Positions 34,972-45,809 are shown, counted from the first letter of the stretch. The stretch: 64,000 nucleotides of DNA from Azorinus chamasolen (GCA_963576725.1 OY755240.1:95576316-95640315); one strand, 5' to 3'. Made by a program: numbers and translations. The notes: generated by a model from the sequence alone, not told the origin.

Positions 34972-35196
34972 TCCCCCATTGCTTCATAGGCTATTTTTAG
35001 ATCCAACCACTTTGGAATAATCTACTGAAAAGGAGCATTAACTAGAATAAAGGAAAATATAGAATTGTGTAACATAGAAACCATTGTGACAAATAAGGCA
35101 TTTACTCCTGTGGAGTAAATGCTCTATTTTTCACAATGGTTTCAAAAAGTGACTTTTCCAGGGGTGTCCAAAGGTGTCGGTATGAGGGAATGGGTA
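34972..35196 (+). mobile_element. TTAA-3 MITE
   Basis: cccattgcttcataggctat to tgagggaatgggtaaa; hairpin core TACTCCTGTGGAGTA. Confidence 0.78.
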
Positions 35197-35437
35197 AACC
35201 CGTTACTCCATAAATATGCCTTGGCAAACAGAGTAGATCCAGATCAGACAGCTACTACAGGAGCTGTCTGATCTAGGTCTGCTCTGTTTGCATATGGAAT
35301 TATAAAGATCTGATTCTACAGTTTGTGCCATGGCCAAAATTTCCTGCATTCATAATTATGTTGTATAAAAATCAATCTAATTAATATTCATGATGTTATT
35401 GTTTTTCACATAACTATTCATGGAGTAAAGGGTGAAA
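35193..35437 (+). mobile_element. TTAA-1 MITE, abutting
   Basis: taaacccgttactccataaat to catggagtaaagggtgaaa; shares its left site with the previous copy. Confidence 0.78.
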
Positions 35438-35630
35438 CGAGTCATTCCTGAACCAATACATGAAGAGAGCTTCTGGTATGTTTGTACTGCATGCAGTTGT
35501 CCTAAACCACTGGAAACATTACTGGGACTCAGGTCTTCCTAAAGACTGTACGACTGAAATAATCATAAATTCTATAATATGGCAATCGCAACTTCCTATT
35601 ACTATAATTTTCTGTTGTTCTAAGTTATCC

Positions 35631-35881
35631 TTAACCCTTTCTCTCATAAAAACGCTTTTTCATGTCCTTACAAACAGAGTAGAACCAGATCAGATGGCTC
35701 CTGTAGGAGCCGTCTGATCTGGGTCTGCTCTGTTCGCTTGAGAAATTATAATAGATCTGACTCTACAGTTTCTGTCAATACCAAAATCACCTGTGTACAA
35801 ACGCCTTTATAAAAAATCAGCTAATAAATATTTATGATATCATTATTTCTTTCAATGAATATTAAACAGGGAAAGGATTAA
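35631..35881 (+). mobile_element. TTAA-1b/2 MITE
   Basis: TTAA at 35631-35634 and 35878-35881; hairpin GGCTCCTGTAGGAGCCGTC. Confidence 0.83.
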
Positions 35882-36950
35882 TTGCTGGGCAACAGAATGT
35901 ATTATCATTTCTACTATCTGAGGAGTACCGATTGTCATAAATTAGGACGTACAATCTTTGGGAAGGCAGGCCTCAGGTACACAGTAGATGCCACATTTAA
36001 AATGCAACCACCTATCTCTATAAAATATGCGATATCCAAGTGCGCTCAAATCTCATCGCATGAATTGATCATAGTATAATCAATGCATAACAATACTTTA
36101 TAAACAATAAAAATTAAACAGAATATGCAAAAAACATTAACATACAAAAGTTTGAACAAATAAACCACACTTGTTCAAATCCAACCATATATCAGTGCAA
36201 AAATATAAATTATGTACAATTTTCTGCTACTTAAATACATGTATAAAAGTTTATTTCACATTGGAAGTTTATAGTAAAAAATATTACTGCGAAAAAAAGA
36301 TGCAAAAATGAATTATACTTAAAGGAACATGACCAAAATGATGAAATAACCTTTTAATGCAATAAAGACGCCTTTTGACAACACTGCAGACACAGTAGAC
36401 CCACATCTGTAGGAGCTGTCTGATCAGAGTCTGCTTTATTTGCTTATGGGCATTTTTGTAAGAAATAATGACATCTTGAATATCAATTACATGTTTTTAT
36501 CACGGCATACAATATTGACCTCCCTGATGGAAATGTTTTTTAACATAGTTGCAAAATTGAGTAGACCCAGATCAGACAACTGCTGTAGGAGCGATTTGAG
36601 TAGATCATTTTTAAAGTGGAATAAGGCTTTATTTCAATTCATACATTTGTTCCTCCACCTAAAAATCTAAATACAGGAAAAACATGAGCAAATCAGTGAT
36701 ATGTACAAGAGTGGCATTAGAAATACACATACAAAAATACAAATATGCAGCACAATAATTAAGGGCCCTTTCTGCCCTTTACAAACAGTGATTATCCAAA
36801 GCAAACTGCGAAAAATTGTGATGCCGTATCTGAGTAGCATTTAACAAACTTGGAAAAAGTGTATCTTAACTATACAATAATCATGTACTAAATGTTCGGA
36901 CAGCAAACTTGAGGAGCAGTTTGATGAGGGGCTAAATGAGTTGTTACTCC
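35882..36950. other. low-copy A-rich stretch, decayed MITEs
   Basis: No exon recognised. Two decayed TTAA-1 fragments (about 36345-36455 and 36525-36600) keep only the gtagacccagatcag arm and core. Confidence 0.45.
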
Positions 36951-36951
36951 A

Positions 36952-37199
36952 TTAACCCTTTACTCGATGAATATTCATGAAAGAAATAATAACATCAGGA
37001 ATATTAATTAGATTTTATTTCATAATGGCACATGAACGCAGGAATTTTGGCAGCATCAGAAACAGTAGAATCATATCTTTAATATATCATAAGCAAACGA
37101 AGCAGACCCTGATCAGACAGCTCCTATAGGTGCCATCTGATCTGGGTCTACTCTATTTTCAAAGGCATAGAAAGGCGTATTTATGGAGTAAAGGGTTAA
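36952..37199 (-). mobile_element. TTAA-1 MITE
   Basis: TTAA at 36952-36955 and 37196-37199. Confidence 0.85.
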
Positions 37200-37202
37200 C
37201 AA

Positions 37203-38113
37203 AACATTGCAGCACTGAATGTGAGAAACTGGGCACCATACACTTATAGTAAATACGGTAAACCATGCAACATCCTGGAAACAGTCGCTAGTCAGAGTCT
37301 ACAACAAAACATTGCAGAACTGAATGAGAGAAACTGGGCACCCACACACTTATAGTAAATATGGTTAACCATGTAACATCCTGGAAACAGTCGCTAGAAA
37401 CTGGGCACCCACACACTTATAGTAAATACGGTAAACCATGTAACATCCTGGAAACAGTTGCGAGAAACTGGGCACCCACACACTTATAGTAAATACGGTA
37501 ACCATGCAACATCCTGGAAACAGTTGCGAGAAACTGGGCACCCACACACTTATAGTAAATACGGTAAACCATGTAACATCCTGGAAACAGTCGCTAGAAA
37601 CTGGGCACCCATACACTTATAGTAAATACGGTAAACCATGCAACATCCTGGAAACAGTCGCTAGAAACTGGGCACCATACACTTATAGTAAATACGGTAA
37701 ACCATGTAACATCCTGGAAACAGTCGCTAGTCAGAGTCTACAACAAAACATTGCAGCACTGAATGAGAGAAACTGGGCACCCATACACTTATAGTAAATA
37801 CGGTAAACCATGCAACATCCTGGAAACAGTCGCGAGAAACTGGGCACCCACACACTTATAGTAAATACGGTAAACCATGCAACATCCTGGAAACAGTCGC
37901 TAGAAACTGGGCACCCACACACTTATAGTAAATACGGTAAACCATGCAACATCCTGGAAACAGTCGCTAGAAACTGGGCACCCACACACTTATAGTAAAT
38001 ACGGTAAACCTTGCAACATCCTGGAAACAGTCGCTAGAAACTGGGCACCCACACACTTATAGTAAATACGGTAACCATGCAACATCCTGGAAACAGTCGC
38101 TAGTCAGAGTCTA
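37203..38113. repeat. 67-bp minisatellite, about 13 units
   Basis: Unit gaaactgggcacccacacac / ttatagtaaatacggtaaac / catgcaacatcctggaaaca / gtcgcta. Three units carry an extra gtcagagtctacaacaaaac segment. Open frames on both strands are periodicity artefacts. Confidence 0.95.
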
Positions 38114-38169
38114 CACTGTTTATCGGACCCTGAGGGAATCATTTTGAATTATGTTAACCCTGTCCTCGT

Positions 38170-38398
38170 TTAACCCATTACCTCATAGGCTATTTTTAGA
38201 TACAACCTCTTTGTATAAATCTACTGAAAAGGAGCATTAACTAGAGAAAAGGAACATTTTAGATTTTTATAGTTTGAAACCGTTGTGATAAATAGAGCAT
38301 TTACTCCTATTGGAGCAAATGCTCCATTTATCACAATGGTTTCACAAAATAACTTTTACAGAGTTGTCAAAAGTCGTCAATATGAGGGAATGGGTTAA
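38170..38398 (+). mobile_element. TTAA-3 MITE nested in TTAA-1b
   Basis: TTAA at 38170-38173 and 38395-38398. The host TTAA is the gttTTAAtattc of the TTAA-1b terminus. Confidence 0.88.
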
Positions 38399-38512
38399 TA
38401 TTCAAGAAAGAAATTATGACATCATAAATATTTAATGGCTGAATTTATGCAATGGTATAATTATGTACACAGGAGCTTTTGGTATTAATAGAAACTGGAG
38501 ATTCAGATACAT

Positions 38513-38857
38513 ATTTCTCACATAACTTCCTTTATCTCCGGGTTAGAACAAAAGGTTAAGATTCTCTTATCAGTACCACGTGTAAGAACACTTTAGAATA
38601 TGCATGACATCATATATGACATCAAACTGGGGGAAAACCGATGTTTGCATGTCATTAAAAGGGCAAAAATAGATCTAGATCTACACTGTTTGGTTATGTG
38701 AGAAAAAGAATCTGATGCTCATTGTCTTTTAAGATCACATGTTCCTAAACTCACCAAGAAAATGTTATTAATCTCGCCAAAGGCTCGCTTACTAACATTT
38801 TCTAAGGATCGTTTAGGAACATGTGATCTTAAAAGACAACTCGCAACAGATCCTCTA
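38513..38857. mobile_element. GAS repeat, copy 1, nested
   Basis: Shares atttctcacata...cagatcctctat with 46057-46385. Internal inverted repeat aagatcacatgttcctaaac / gtttaggaacatgtgatctt. Confidence 0.82.
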
Positions 38858-39029
38858 TATTATAATTTCATAAGCAAACAGAGCAGACCCTGATCAGATG
38901 GCTCCTTTAGGAGCTGTCTGATCTGGGTCTACTGTGGTCGCAAATGTGTGGAAAGATATGTATATGAAGGAAAGGGTTAAGTCATTTATGACAATTGTTC
39001 TGTGAAAAATGGAGGGACAACCTCCGACT

Positions 39030-39253
39030 TTAACCCTATACTCCATGAATATTCATGTAAGAAATAATGACATCACGAATATTAATTAGCTGAATTGTTA
39101 TAATGGCCTATGAACACTGAAGACATTTTGTATTTTGGTGATAGCAGAAAAGGTAGAATTCCATAAGCCAACAGAGCTGACCCTGATCAGATGGCTCCTA
39201 TAAGGGCTGTCTGATCTGGGTCTACACTGTTTGTAAAGAAAGGCGTATTAAAC
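39030..39253 (-). mobile_element. TTAA-1 MITE, right end decayed
   Basis: Left TTAA 39030-39033; ends aaaggcgtattaaa. Confidence 0.75.
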
Positions 39254-39499
39254 CAGGTTGTACACTACATGAATGAATAATGTTTACTTCAAATATTGAA
39301 AATCAAAAACATGTGAAAAACACAACTTGCAAATACAAACTAAATCATTAACTCTTAATATCAACAACTGAAAGACCTACATAATAAACAATTACATGCA
39401 TCATGCAATCACCTTTCTTGAAAATCGTACAACAAAAGTCAAAGAAGTACAAAATAATTTACATAGCATATGTTGCATATTAACTTTGATAACATTGAC

Positions 39500-39697
39500 T
39501 TAACTCTTTCACTGCCAAATATTGACGTCTGCAAAATTTGTCGTCTGCTACAATTTTGTTTGTTTAATTTTTTCCCATTTTCTTTCAAAACCATTACCAC
39601 AGAAACAAATAATTTATGATGAGCTTGGCGTCTCATCTGGATCCAAACAGTTTGCAAAGGTAAAATCACAGATGTGACATTGGCAACGAAAGAGTTA
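39500..39697 (+). mobile_element. TTAA-5 MITE
   Basis: TTAACTCTTTCACTGCCAAA to TTGGCAACGAAAGAGTTAA. Same family as 57591. One hairpin arm (tctcatctggatccaaac) retained. Confidence 0.8.
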
Positions 39698-39879
39698 ACA
39701 TAAGGTGTTCACGATTGTCTCCCTTGAATATCTTTTCAATATATATACAGCATTGTCTCCTTGAAAGTCAAGTATATAAAATAAGTACATATGTTGCATG
39801 AGTTATTTTTAAGTGCTGGTAACTGAGCAAAGAGTGGGCTGGGGAAGGTGGTGGGGAACATTTGTACCAGTTCTTGTCT

Positions 39880-39916
39880 CTACGTCTGTTCCTTGATATC
39901 TCCAACTGACATCCGT
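39880..39916 (-). CDS. CAMKK: CaMKK probable last coding exon (RMSVGDIKEQT stop)
   Basis: The acceptor ccttttttcag is followed by A, which completes Gln with the CA of the previous exon, then RMSVGDIKEQT and TAG (39880-39882). Phase fits and the acceptor is strong. The segment is not part of any repeat family seen here. Without transcript data I cannot say whether it is always used, because the preceding exon has an in-frame TAA overlapping its donor. The 3' UTR would extend toward lower coordinates; an ATTAAA on the minus strand lies near 39563 but inside a TTAA-5 element. Confidence 0.6.
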
Positions 39917-39989
39917 CTGAAAAAGGGGAATTTAAAATTTTAATATTGCAATGAACAAAATATCAAAGCATCTTCTTATATGCACTTGG

Positions 39990-40210
39990 TTAACCATTTC
40001 CTTCATATAAACATTTTTTCACACTTTTGTCAACAGAGTAGACCCAGGTTTGATGGGTCCTATAGGAGCTGTCTAATAAGGGTGCACTCTTATTGCTTAT
40101 GAAAAATTACATGACCAAAATGTGTCTTGTTTATATTATTCCATATTGAAATTAACTAATTAATATTTATAAATACATTGTTTTTTGGAATAATTCATGG
40201 TGGAAAAAAT
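39990..40210 (+). mobile_element. TTAA-2-like MITE, decayed
   Basis: ggttaaccatttccttcatataaac start; right end poor. Confidence 0.6.
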
Positions 40211-40563
40211 TCATTAGTAAACTGAGAAGACAGTGATCACACAGATCTAACTGGTGCTGTCTGATCTGTGTCTACTCAGTTTGCAGAGGCATTAACCCTT
40301 CGCTTGCTAATCGCGTCAATATACCTACCTGTAAATAGTGAAGACCCAGATGAGACAGCTCCTGCAGGAGCTGTCTCATCAGGGTCTGCACTATTTACAA
40401 ATTGATTGTGCAACCAGCGCACTCCGCAGCAGTGATTGCACAGCGAAATACGTGTACACAATGAAGATATATGTAATTATACAACAGTGCGTGGAGAAAT
40501 GTATTTTAAAATTCAGCAAGCGAAGGGTTAAAAGGCATACATGTATATCTATGGAGTAAAGAG
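40205..40563 (-). mobile_element. TTAA-1 MITE, partial, interrupted by TTAA-4
   Basis: Hairpin and ttgcagaggca before, aaggcatac...ggagtaaagagtt after the insertion at TTAA. Confidence 0.7.
40292..40531 (+). mobile_element. TTAA-4 MITE nested in TTAA-1
   Basis: TTAA at 40292-40295 and 40528-40531. Opposite orientation to the other two TTAA-4 copies; hairpin GAGACAGCTCCTGCAGGAGC. Confidence 0.88.
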
Positions 40564-40690
40564 TTCATCAGAAATTTATGAATAATCCTCATAAAGTGAT
40601 CAATTCAGGCATAAATGTTCATTAGGGAAAGATTAATACAGGATGAAAGTCATGCTCCCAAAGAAGCTTTCTGCATGACTCATCCTGAAT

Positions 40691-40918
40691 TTAACTCATT
40701 CTCATCCTACTGACATCTTTTGATGCCTCTCTAAAAGTCATTTTTTTAAAACATTATGACAAATACTGCCTTTGCTCCATAGGAGCAAATGCTCTATTTA
40801 TCACAATGGTTTCAAAACTACACAATTCTAAAATGTTCCTCTCTAGTAAATGCCCATTATCGGTAGATTTGTTCAAAGAGGTTGGGTCTAAAGATAGTCT
40901 TGGAGAGAATTGCTTAAT
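40691..40918 (-). mobile_element. TTAA-3 MITE
   Basis: ttaactcattctcatcctac to gagagaattgcttaa; lies in the last CaMKK intron or 3' UTR, 43 bp beyond the TAA. Confidence 0.78.
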
Positions 40919-40964
40919 AAAAGAGGGGTTTAACTGTGGCAGAATTTAAGAGTGATGCCCTTAC

Positions 40965-41104
40965 TGTTTGACAACCTCCTGGAACGTGGAATTGGGAGCA
41001 GAGTTTGAGCGTCCTGATCTCTGAAACTCATCCTTTAAATTCTCTTTGTTGTCTCGGTACGGATGCTTGAATGATCTGTGTCTCAACACACTCTTGATCA
41101 GGAT
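40965..41104 (-). CDS. CAMKK: CaMKK exon, calmodulin-binding tail; alternative stop at 40961-40963
   Basis: The exon has acceptor ctttcag and reads ILIKSVLRHRSFKHPY, then RDNKENLKDEFQRSGRSN, SAPNSTFQEVVK and CA. ILIKSVLRHRSF is a basic, hydrophobic helix matching the overlapping autoinhibitory/calmodulin-binding element of CaMKKs, and RSNSAP matches the conserved RSLSAP region. The exon ends at AAACA|gtaagg. If the donor is not used the frame continues CAG TAA and stops at once; if it is used the frame runs into the 39.9-kb exon. Both ends are plausible. Confidence 0.93.
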
Positions 41105-41156
41105 CTGAAAGAAAAGTCAAAACATTGGAAAAAATATTACCTAAGCTTACGACCAG

Positions 41157-41396
41157 GGCTACAGATAAAGGTGCATACTCAAATACTAAAATACAGAGCT
41201 ACAGATAAAGGTGTGTACTCAAATACTAAAATTGTTATTTCTCAACCAAACCCTATATTGTAACCACTCTTTCGAATTGTCTCGAAGAGACGATTCTAAA
41301 GAGTGGTCACAGTATAGGGTTTGGTGGAGAAATAAAGGAGCTATTGTTGAAAACGTATGAATTTACGCATCTTATCTGGACCTCTGCTTGAGACGA
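41157..41396. mobile_element. PAL element with duplicated left end
   Basis: gctacagataaaggtg...actcaaatactaaaat appears twice, then the full palindrome centred on GTCTCGAAGAGAC. Confidence 0.85.
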
Positions 41397-41531
41397 TGTA
41401 TATTGTTATGTAAAATGCCAAATGAAATACTGAAAATGCTCTAAATACTCAGCCAGTAGACAAATTTGTGAAGATCTAAATCAAATTGCTTCTGAAGGAG
41501 CATACGGAGCAGTATCTCCAATATTTGGCTT

Positions 41532-41662
41532 TTAACCCATTCCATCATATTGATGCCTTTTGATGCCACCTATGGAGCAAATGCTCTGTTTATCACAATG
41601 GTTTCAAAACTATACAATTCTAAAGTTTCCTTTTGAAAACAGCCTTTGGGGGAATGGGTTAA
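41532..41662 (-). mobile_element. TTAA-3 MITE, internally deleted
   Basis: TTAA at 41532-41535 and 41659-41662; one hairpin arm lost. Confidence 0.8.
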
Positions 41663-41735
41663 AAAAACTGTCATATAAACTTGCCAAATTTCATAGCTTT
41701 ACCTATCGGTTGAGAGGAGAAACTGTGTAGTTGTA

Positions 41736-41940
41736 CAGTAAAACCTCTCTATAACGGCCACTAGATTACATCAAGTATTTTAAGTTAAAGGCAGGTTGCT
41801 GCTTAAAGCAAGGTGAGAGTAAAACAGAACGCTCCTATAGGAGCGTTCTGTTTTACTTTCACCCTTGCTTTAAGCAGCCACCTGCCCTAAATACCAACTA
41901 ATTAACACAATTTAGTGTCTGTTATAGAGAGGTTTTACTA
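41736..41940. mobile_element. TA-1 MITE
   Basis: CAGTAAAACCTCTCTATAAC to GAGAGGTTTTACTA, TA flanks. Long palindrome around ACGCTCCTATAGGAGCGT. Confidence 0.9.
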
Positions 41941-42059
41941 TATATATTTAGAGTCATTATGGTATATATACATTGAATCTTGTCAAACCTAATACAAAGG
42001 CATGTTTGTTCTTGGTTTTGTGTGTGACAATATTCTATTATTATCAAGACTGTAAATAT

Positions 42060-42330
42060 GATTTTTTGTAAGCACTCTCTTCCAAGGCAATTTTGGAAAC
42101 CCACAAACAGCTCACTAAATTAATATTTTAGAAATATAGATAAGCAAGACCAATTATTTAAAAAAAGTTTTTAAAAAATCTTAAAAACAACTGAACTTGG
42201 TAATCATCATTCAGTAATGATGTACAAGGAAGTTTTCATTTCCAAAACTGGCAATCATAGTGTTTTATAATTACATGTTTCAGTCACAATATCAATTGAA
42301 GCTCATGTCATGTTCAAATTCTACAAGAGC
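42060..42330. other. intronic low-copy sequence
   Basis: A+T-rich; no exon with paired splice sites or repeat family seen. Confidence 0.45.
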
Positions 42331-42451
42331 TTTCCCTGTTCAATGTTCATGTAAGAACTAATGACATCATGAATATTTATTAGCTGATTTTATCAGCTGA
42401 AACCACCTAATACCATACAATATACAGTGAAATAGACCTTTACAAAGTGAT

Positions 42452-42701
42452 CTAACCCTTTACTCCATAAATATTCATGTAAAAAATAATTACATCATGA
42501 ATATAAAAATAACTAATTTTTTTATTATAGCACTTTGCACAAGTGAATTTTTCATCATGACAGAAGCTGTAGAATCAGATCTATATTATGTCATAACCAA
42601 ACAGAGCAGACCCCGATGAGACAACTCCTACAGCAGCAATCTGATCTGGGTCTACTCTGTTTGCAAAGGTGCAAAAGAATATTTATGGAGTAAATTGATA
42701 A
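42452..42701 (-). mobile_element. TTAA-1 MITE
   Basis: ctaaccctttactccataaat to ggagtaaattgataa; hairpin present, ends decayed. Confidence 0.75.
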
Positions 42702-42847
42702 CATCTTTACAAATTTTAATAGTTTTATCACACTTATCTCTTACCACCAATGTTTCTTGGATTTTCGTTTTCTATAACGCTGAGATAAATTTTAAAATTC
42801 ATTTATATTTACATGTACGTACAATAGAACCAAATGTACAATACTGT

Positions 42848-43077
42848 TTAACCCATTCTCTCATAATGACGCTTTTTGAAGCCAAGCCTCTCTAAAAGTC
42901 ATTTTTGAAAACATTTTGATAAATAGAGCACTGCTCCATATGAGCAAATGTTCCATTTATCACAATGATTTCATATTACACAATTCTAAAGTTTTCCTTT
43001 TCTCTAGTAAATGCTCATTTCGGTAGATATATTAAAAGAGGCTGGATCTAAAAATAGCCTATGAGGAAATGGGTCAA
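42848..43077 (-). mobile_element. TTAA-3 MITE
   Basis: Left TTAA 42848-42851; right site mutated to TCAA. Confidence 0.82.
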
Positions 43078-43136
43078 CTGAGATTTCCCTGTTCTTCTTG
43101 TCTACGAAAAATTCTTATATTTCTTCTTCTTTATCT

Positions 43137-43361
43137 CTGTACCTCATAAAGGTGCCTTTTACTGTCTTTGCAAACAGAGTAGACCAAAATCAGATAGCTT
43201 CTGTAGGAGCCATCTGAGCAGGGTCTGTTCCGTTTTGTTCTGAAAATACATAGATTCTTTTTCTACAGTTTCTGCAACGGCCAAAAATTGTTATATTTCA
43301 GTTGATGAATATATATGATGTTATTACTTCCTATATGAATATTCATGAGGTAAAGGGTTAA
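43137..43361 (+). mobile_element. TTAA-1 MITE, left end decayed
   Basis: Right TTAA 43358-43361; hairpin AGCTTCTGTAGGAGCC. Confidence 0.75.
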
Positions 43362-43572
43362 AATAAACAGGGAAATCTATTATATTAAAAAAAATAAAAT
43401 TTCTGGCTTGTATCGTTTCATATACAAATGTACTTTTACCTGCTCTTACATAATGATGCACTCCTGTCTAGAAATCAATTAACGGCCAAATAATCAGTCA
43501 AATGCCATGAAACATTTCTGCATTACATTAGTCTGCATTAAGCAATCACTGCTCTTATAGACCCCATATTCA

Positions 43573-43818
43573 TTAACCCTTTCCCTCATATACCTGTAAA
43601 TGCTTTTTCATGCCTTTGCAAACAGAGTAGACCCAAATCAGACGACTCCTGTAGGAGCTGTCTGGTCAGTGTCTGCTCTGTTTGCTTATGGAATTACATA
43701 GATGTGTCCTACAGTTTTTGCCAAAGCAAAAAAAAAATCTCTAGAAAATTTTACAGTTATAATAAGTTGGTTAATGAATACATGTATTCATCAATTTATG
43801 CATAAATGAAAGGGTTAA
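43573..43818 (+). mobile_element. TTAA-2/1b MITE
   Basis: TTAA at 43573-43576 and 43815-43818; hairpin GACGACTCCTGTAGGAGC. Lies 55 bp from the CaMKK exon at 43874. Confidence 0.82.
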
Positions 43819-43873
43819 GTGTTCCCTATAGACTGGTGTTACTGTATTGTGTCCATGATATGCCATGACTTAC

Positions 43874-44002
43874 CAGGGTTTCAAGTTTAGGCACATGTTT
43901 AACTACATTGTTAACTTCCTCGTCCGTGACAGTCACCAGAATACAATTCTCGCTCTCTGTAGGAAGTAAAAACTCTCCGTCCTTTGTCACCCATGGATGC
44001 TC
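43874..44002 (-). CDS. CAMKK: CaMKK exon, HPWVT and start of regulatory segment
   Basis: A 129-nt exon (43 codons, phase 0 to 0) with acceptor tgttacag and donor gtaagt. It starts EHPWVTKDGEFLLPTE and continues through SENCILVTVTDEEVNN to VVKHVPKLETL. HPWVT closes the kinase fold; the ENC..V.VT.EEV...VKH.P.L stretch is the CaMKK linker into the autoinhibitory segment. A TA-1 transposon lies immediately upstream on the minus strand, its end only 8 bp before the splice acceptor AG. Confidence 0.96.
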
Positions 44003-44012
44003 CTGTAACATA

Positions 44013-44220
44013 CAGTAAAGTAAAACCCCTCTTCACTGGACATTCAATTTGGCATAAATATCGGTCTTGGAGACAGGTGGTAGCTTAATACAGGATGAAA
44101 GTCATGCAGAAAGCTCCTCTAGGAGCTTTCTGCATGACTTTCACCCTGCTTTAAGCAGCCACCAGCCTAAAGGTATCTAAATTCTTCTTTACTAGAATTC
44201 CTGTTCAGAAGGGTTTACTG
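44013..44220. mobile_element. TA-1 MITE at a CaMKK splice acceptor
   Basis: CAGTAAAGTAAAACCCCTCT to AGAAGGGTTTACTG, TA at both flanks. Only 8 bp separate its end from the acceptor AG of the exon at 43874-44002. Confidence 0.85.
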
Positions 44221-44287
44221 TATTATATTACATGCATGGTATAACCTCTACACAGTACTGAGTAACTGTCCATAAATATGCATGTCT

Positions 44288-44769
44288 TTAACCCTATACT
44301 TCATGAATATTTATGTAAGAGATAATGACTATCAATTGAAAAATCAATTAACCCTTTCCTTCATATAAACGTGTTTCACGCATTTGCAGAGCAGACCCGG
44401 ATTAGATGCTCCATCTGATTAAGGTCTTCTTTGTTCGCTAATAGAATTTGAAAGATTTGTGTCTTTATATTAGTTTCTAAAATGGCTACAATTTTCCACC
44501 TTCTCTTATTTCATTATAACTATTCTGTCAATGAATATTCAGTAGGTATTGAAATTTGGAATAAACGTAGAACAGGGAACCAGGGTTAAATGGATTTTTA
44601 TAGGGGCACATACAAACAAGATAATTCTTTATAATGGTAGAAACTATAAAATCAGATCTGTATTATTTGATAAGCAAACAGAGTAGACCCAGATCAGACA
44701 GTTCTTACAGGATCCATCTGATCTGAGTCTACTCTGATAGAAAAGTGTATCAATGGCCTCAAGCATTAA
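44288..44769 (-). mobile_element. TTAA-1 MITE interrupted by TTAA-2
   Basis: TTAA at 44288-44291 and 44766-44769. Body runs ...tgaaaaatcaa / atggatttttatagggg across the insertion. Confidence 0.75.
44348..44588 (+). mobile_element. TTAA-2 MITE nested in TTAA-1
   Basis: TTAA at 44348-44351 and 44585-44588; hairpin shortened. Confidence 0.82.
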
Positions 44770-44852
44770 ACATGATTTTCTGAGATCTTTCAAGAAATCA
44801 TATGACTTATGAGATATTTAAAGAAAAATCAAATCACCACTAATGAAATGAC

Positions 44853-44997
44853 TTAACCCTTTACATCATGGATATTAATATAAGAAATGATGACATCAAG
44901 ATTTATATTAATTAGATTAATTATTATAATAGCACATGGACACAGGGATTTTTAGCCAAGGCAAAAACTAAAGAATCATATCTATTTCATATCTTAA
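44853..44997 (-). mobile_element. TTAA-1 MITE, left half only
   Basis: TTAA 44853-44856; the body stops at tctatttcatatc where TTAA-2 begins. Confidence 0.7.
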
Positions 44998-45242
44998 CCC
45001 TTTCCCTGTTCTATGTTTATTCAAAATTCCAAAACCTACTTAATATTCATGGACAAAATAGTTATAATGAAATATCAAAGGTGGAACATTGTAGCCATTT
45101 AGAAAGCAAAGAAACAGATCTATCAAATTCTATTAGCAAACAGAGCAGACCCTGATCAGACGGCTCCTATAGGAGCCGTCTGATCTGGGTCTACTCTGTT
45201 TGCAAATGCATGAAAACATGTTTATTTGAGGGAAAGGGTTAA
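44994..45242 (-). mobile_element. TTAA-2 MITE
   Basis: TTAA at 44994-44997 and 45239-45242; perfect GACGGCTCCTATAGGAGCCGTC hairpin. Confidence 0.88.
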
Positions 45243-45443
45243 GCAAACTATGCCTTTGCAAACAGAGTAGACGGCTCCTATTAAGGGTCTGCTCTGTTTG
45301 CTGATGACATAATAAAGATCTGATTCTACAGTTTCTACCAAGTTCGAAAGTTCCTGTGTCCATGTGCCATTATAGCAATCAATCTAATTAATATTCATGA
45401 TGTCATGATTCATTACATAAATATTCAGGGAAAAAAGAGTTAA
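45243..45443 (+). mobile_element. TTAA-1 MITE, left end truncated
   Basis: tatgcctttgcaaacagag to gggaaaaaagagttaa. Core GGCTCCTATTAAGG. Confidence 0.7.
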
Positions 45444-45526
45444 AGATCAATAATGACACATATTTGAGTGTTCGAATAATCAAGTTTTTACTGAATTTGT
45501 CCGACACACATATTTGCCCTACTCAC

Positions 45527-45614
45527 TTTGATTTCTGGAAGCGTAATTCGTGTTGCTGGGTCCTTGTCCAACATCCGAAGTATAAGATCCTTGCATTGTT
45601 TTGAAATGGTAGAC
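45527..45614 (-). CDS. CAMKK: CaMKK exon, subdomain XI (LRMLDKDPATRI)
   Basis: An 88-nt exon with acceptor tattttcag and donor gtgagt. One base completes Lys, then STISKQCKDLILRMLDKD and PATRITLPEIK in phase 0. The conserved Arg of subdomain XI lies in PATRI; LDL/LI.RMLDK.P..RI..PEIK is the standard end of the CaMKK catalytic domain. Confidence 0.95.
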
Positions 45615-45809
45615 CTGAAAATAAGATGTATCCGGTTAACACTTTACTTGATAAAAACATACATTGTATATGTATATCAAGACCTGTCTGTCTGGTCTAC
45701 TTGCTTATCGAAAGACAAAGATCTATACAATTTCTTTCAGTGCTTGAATGTCCATTGTTCATATTGTTCATATTGTATTGTTCATATGTCATAATAAAAA
45801 TCATGCTAA

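Larger units (their letters stand above)
38154..38980 (-). mobile_element. TTAA-1b MITE holding two nested insertions
   Basis: TTAA at 38154-38157 and 38977-38980. The body is split at gtt|TTAA|tattc by TTAA-3 and at gattcagata / ttataatttcataagc by the GAS repeat. Confidence 0.82.

Noticed and set aside
37365..37995. Open frames in the 67-bp array (VSSDCFQDVTWFT..., KLGTHTLIVNTV...)
   Set aside because: Tandem-repeat artefacts on both strands.
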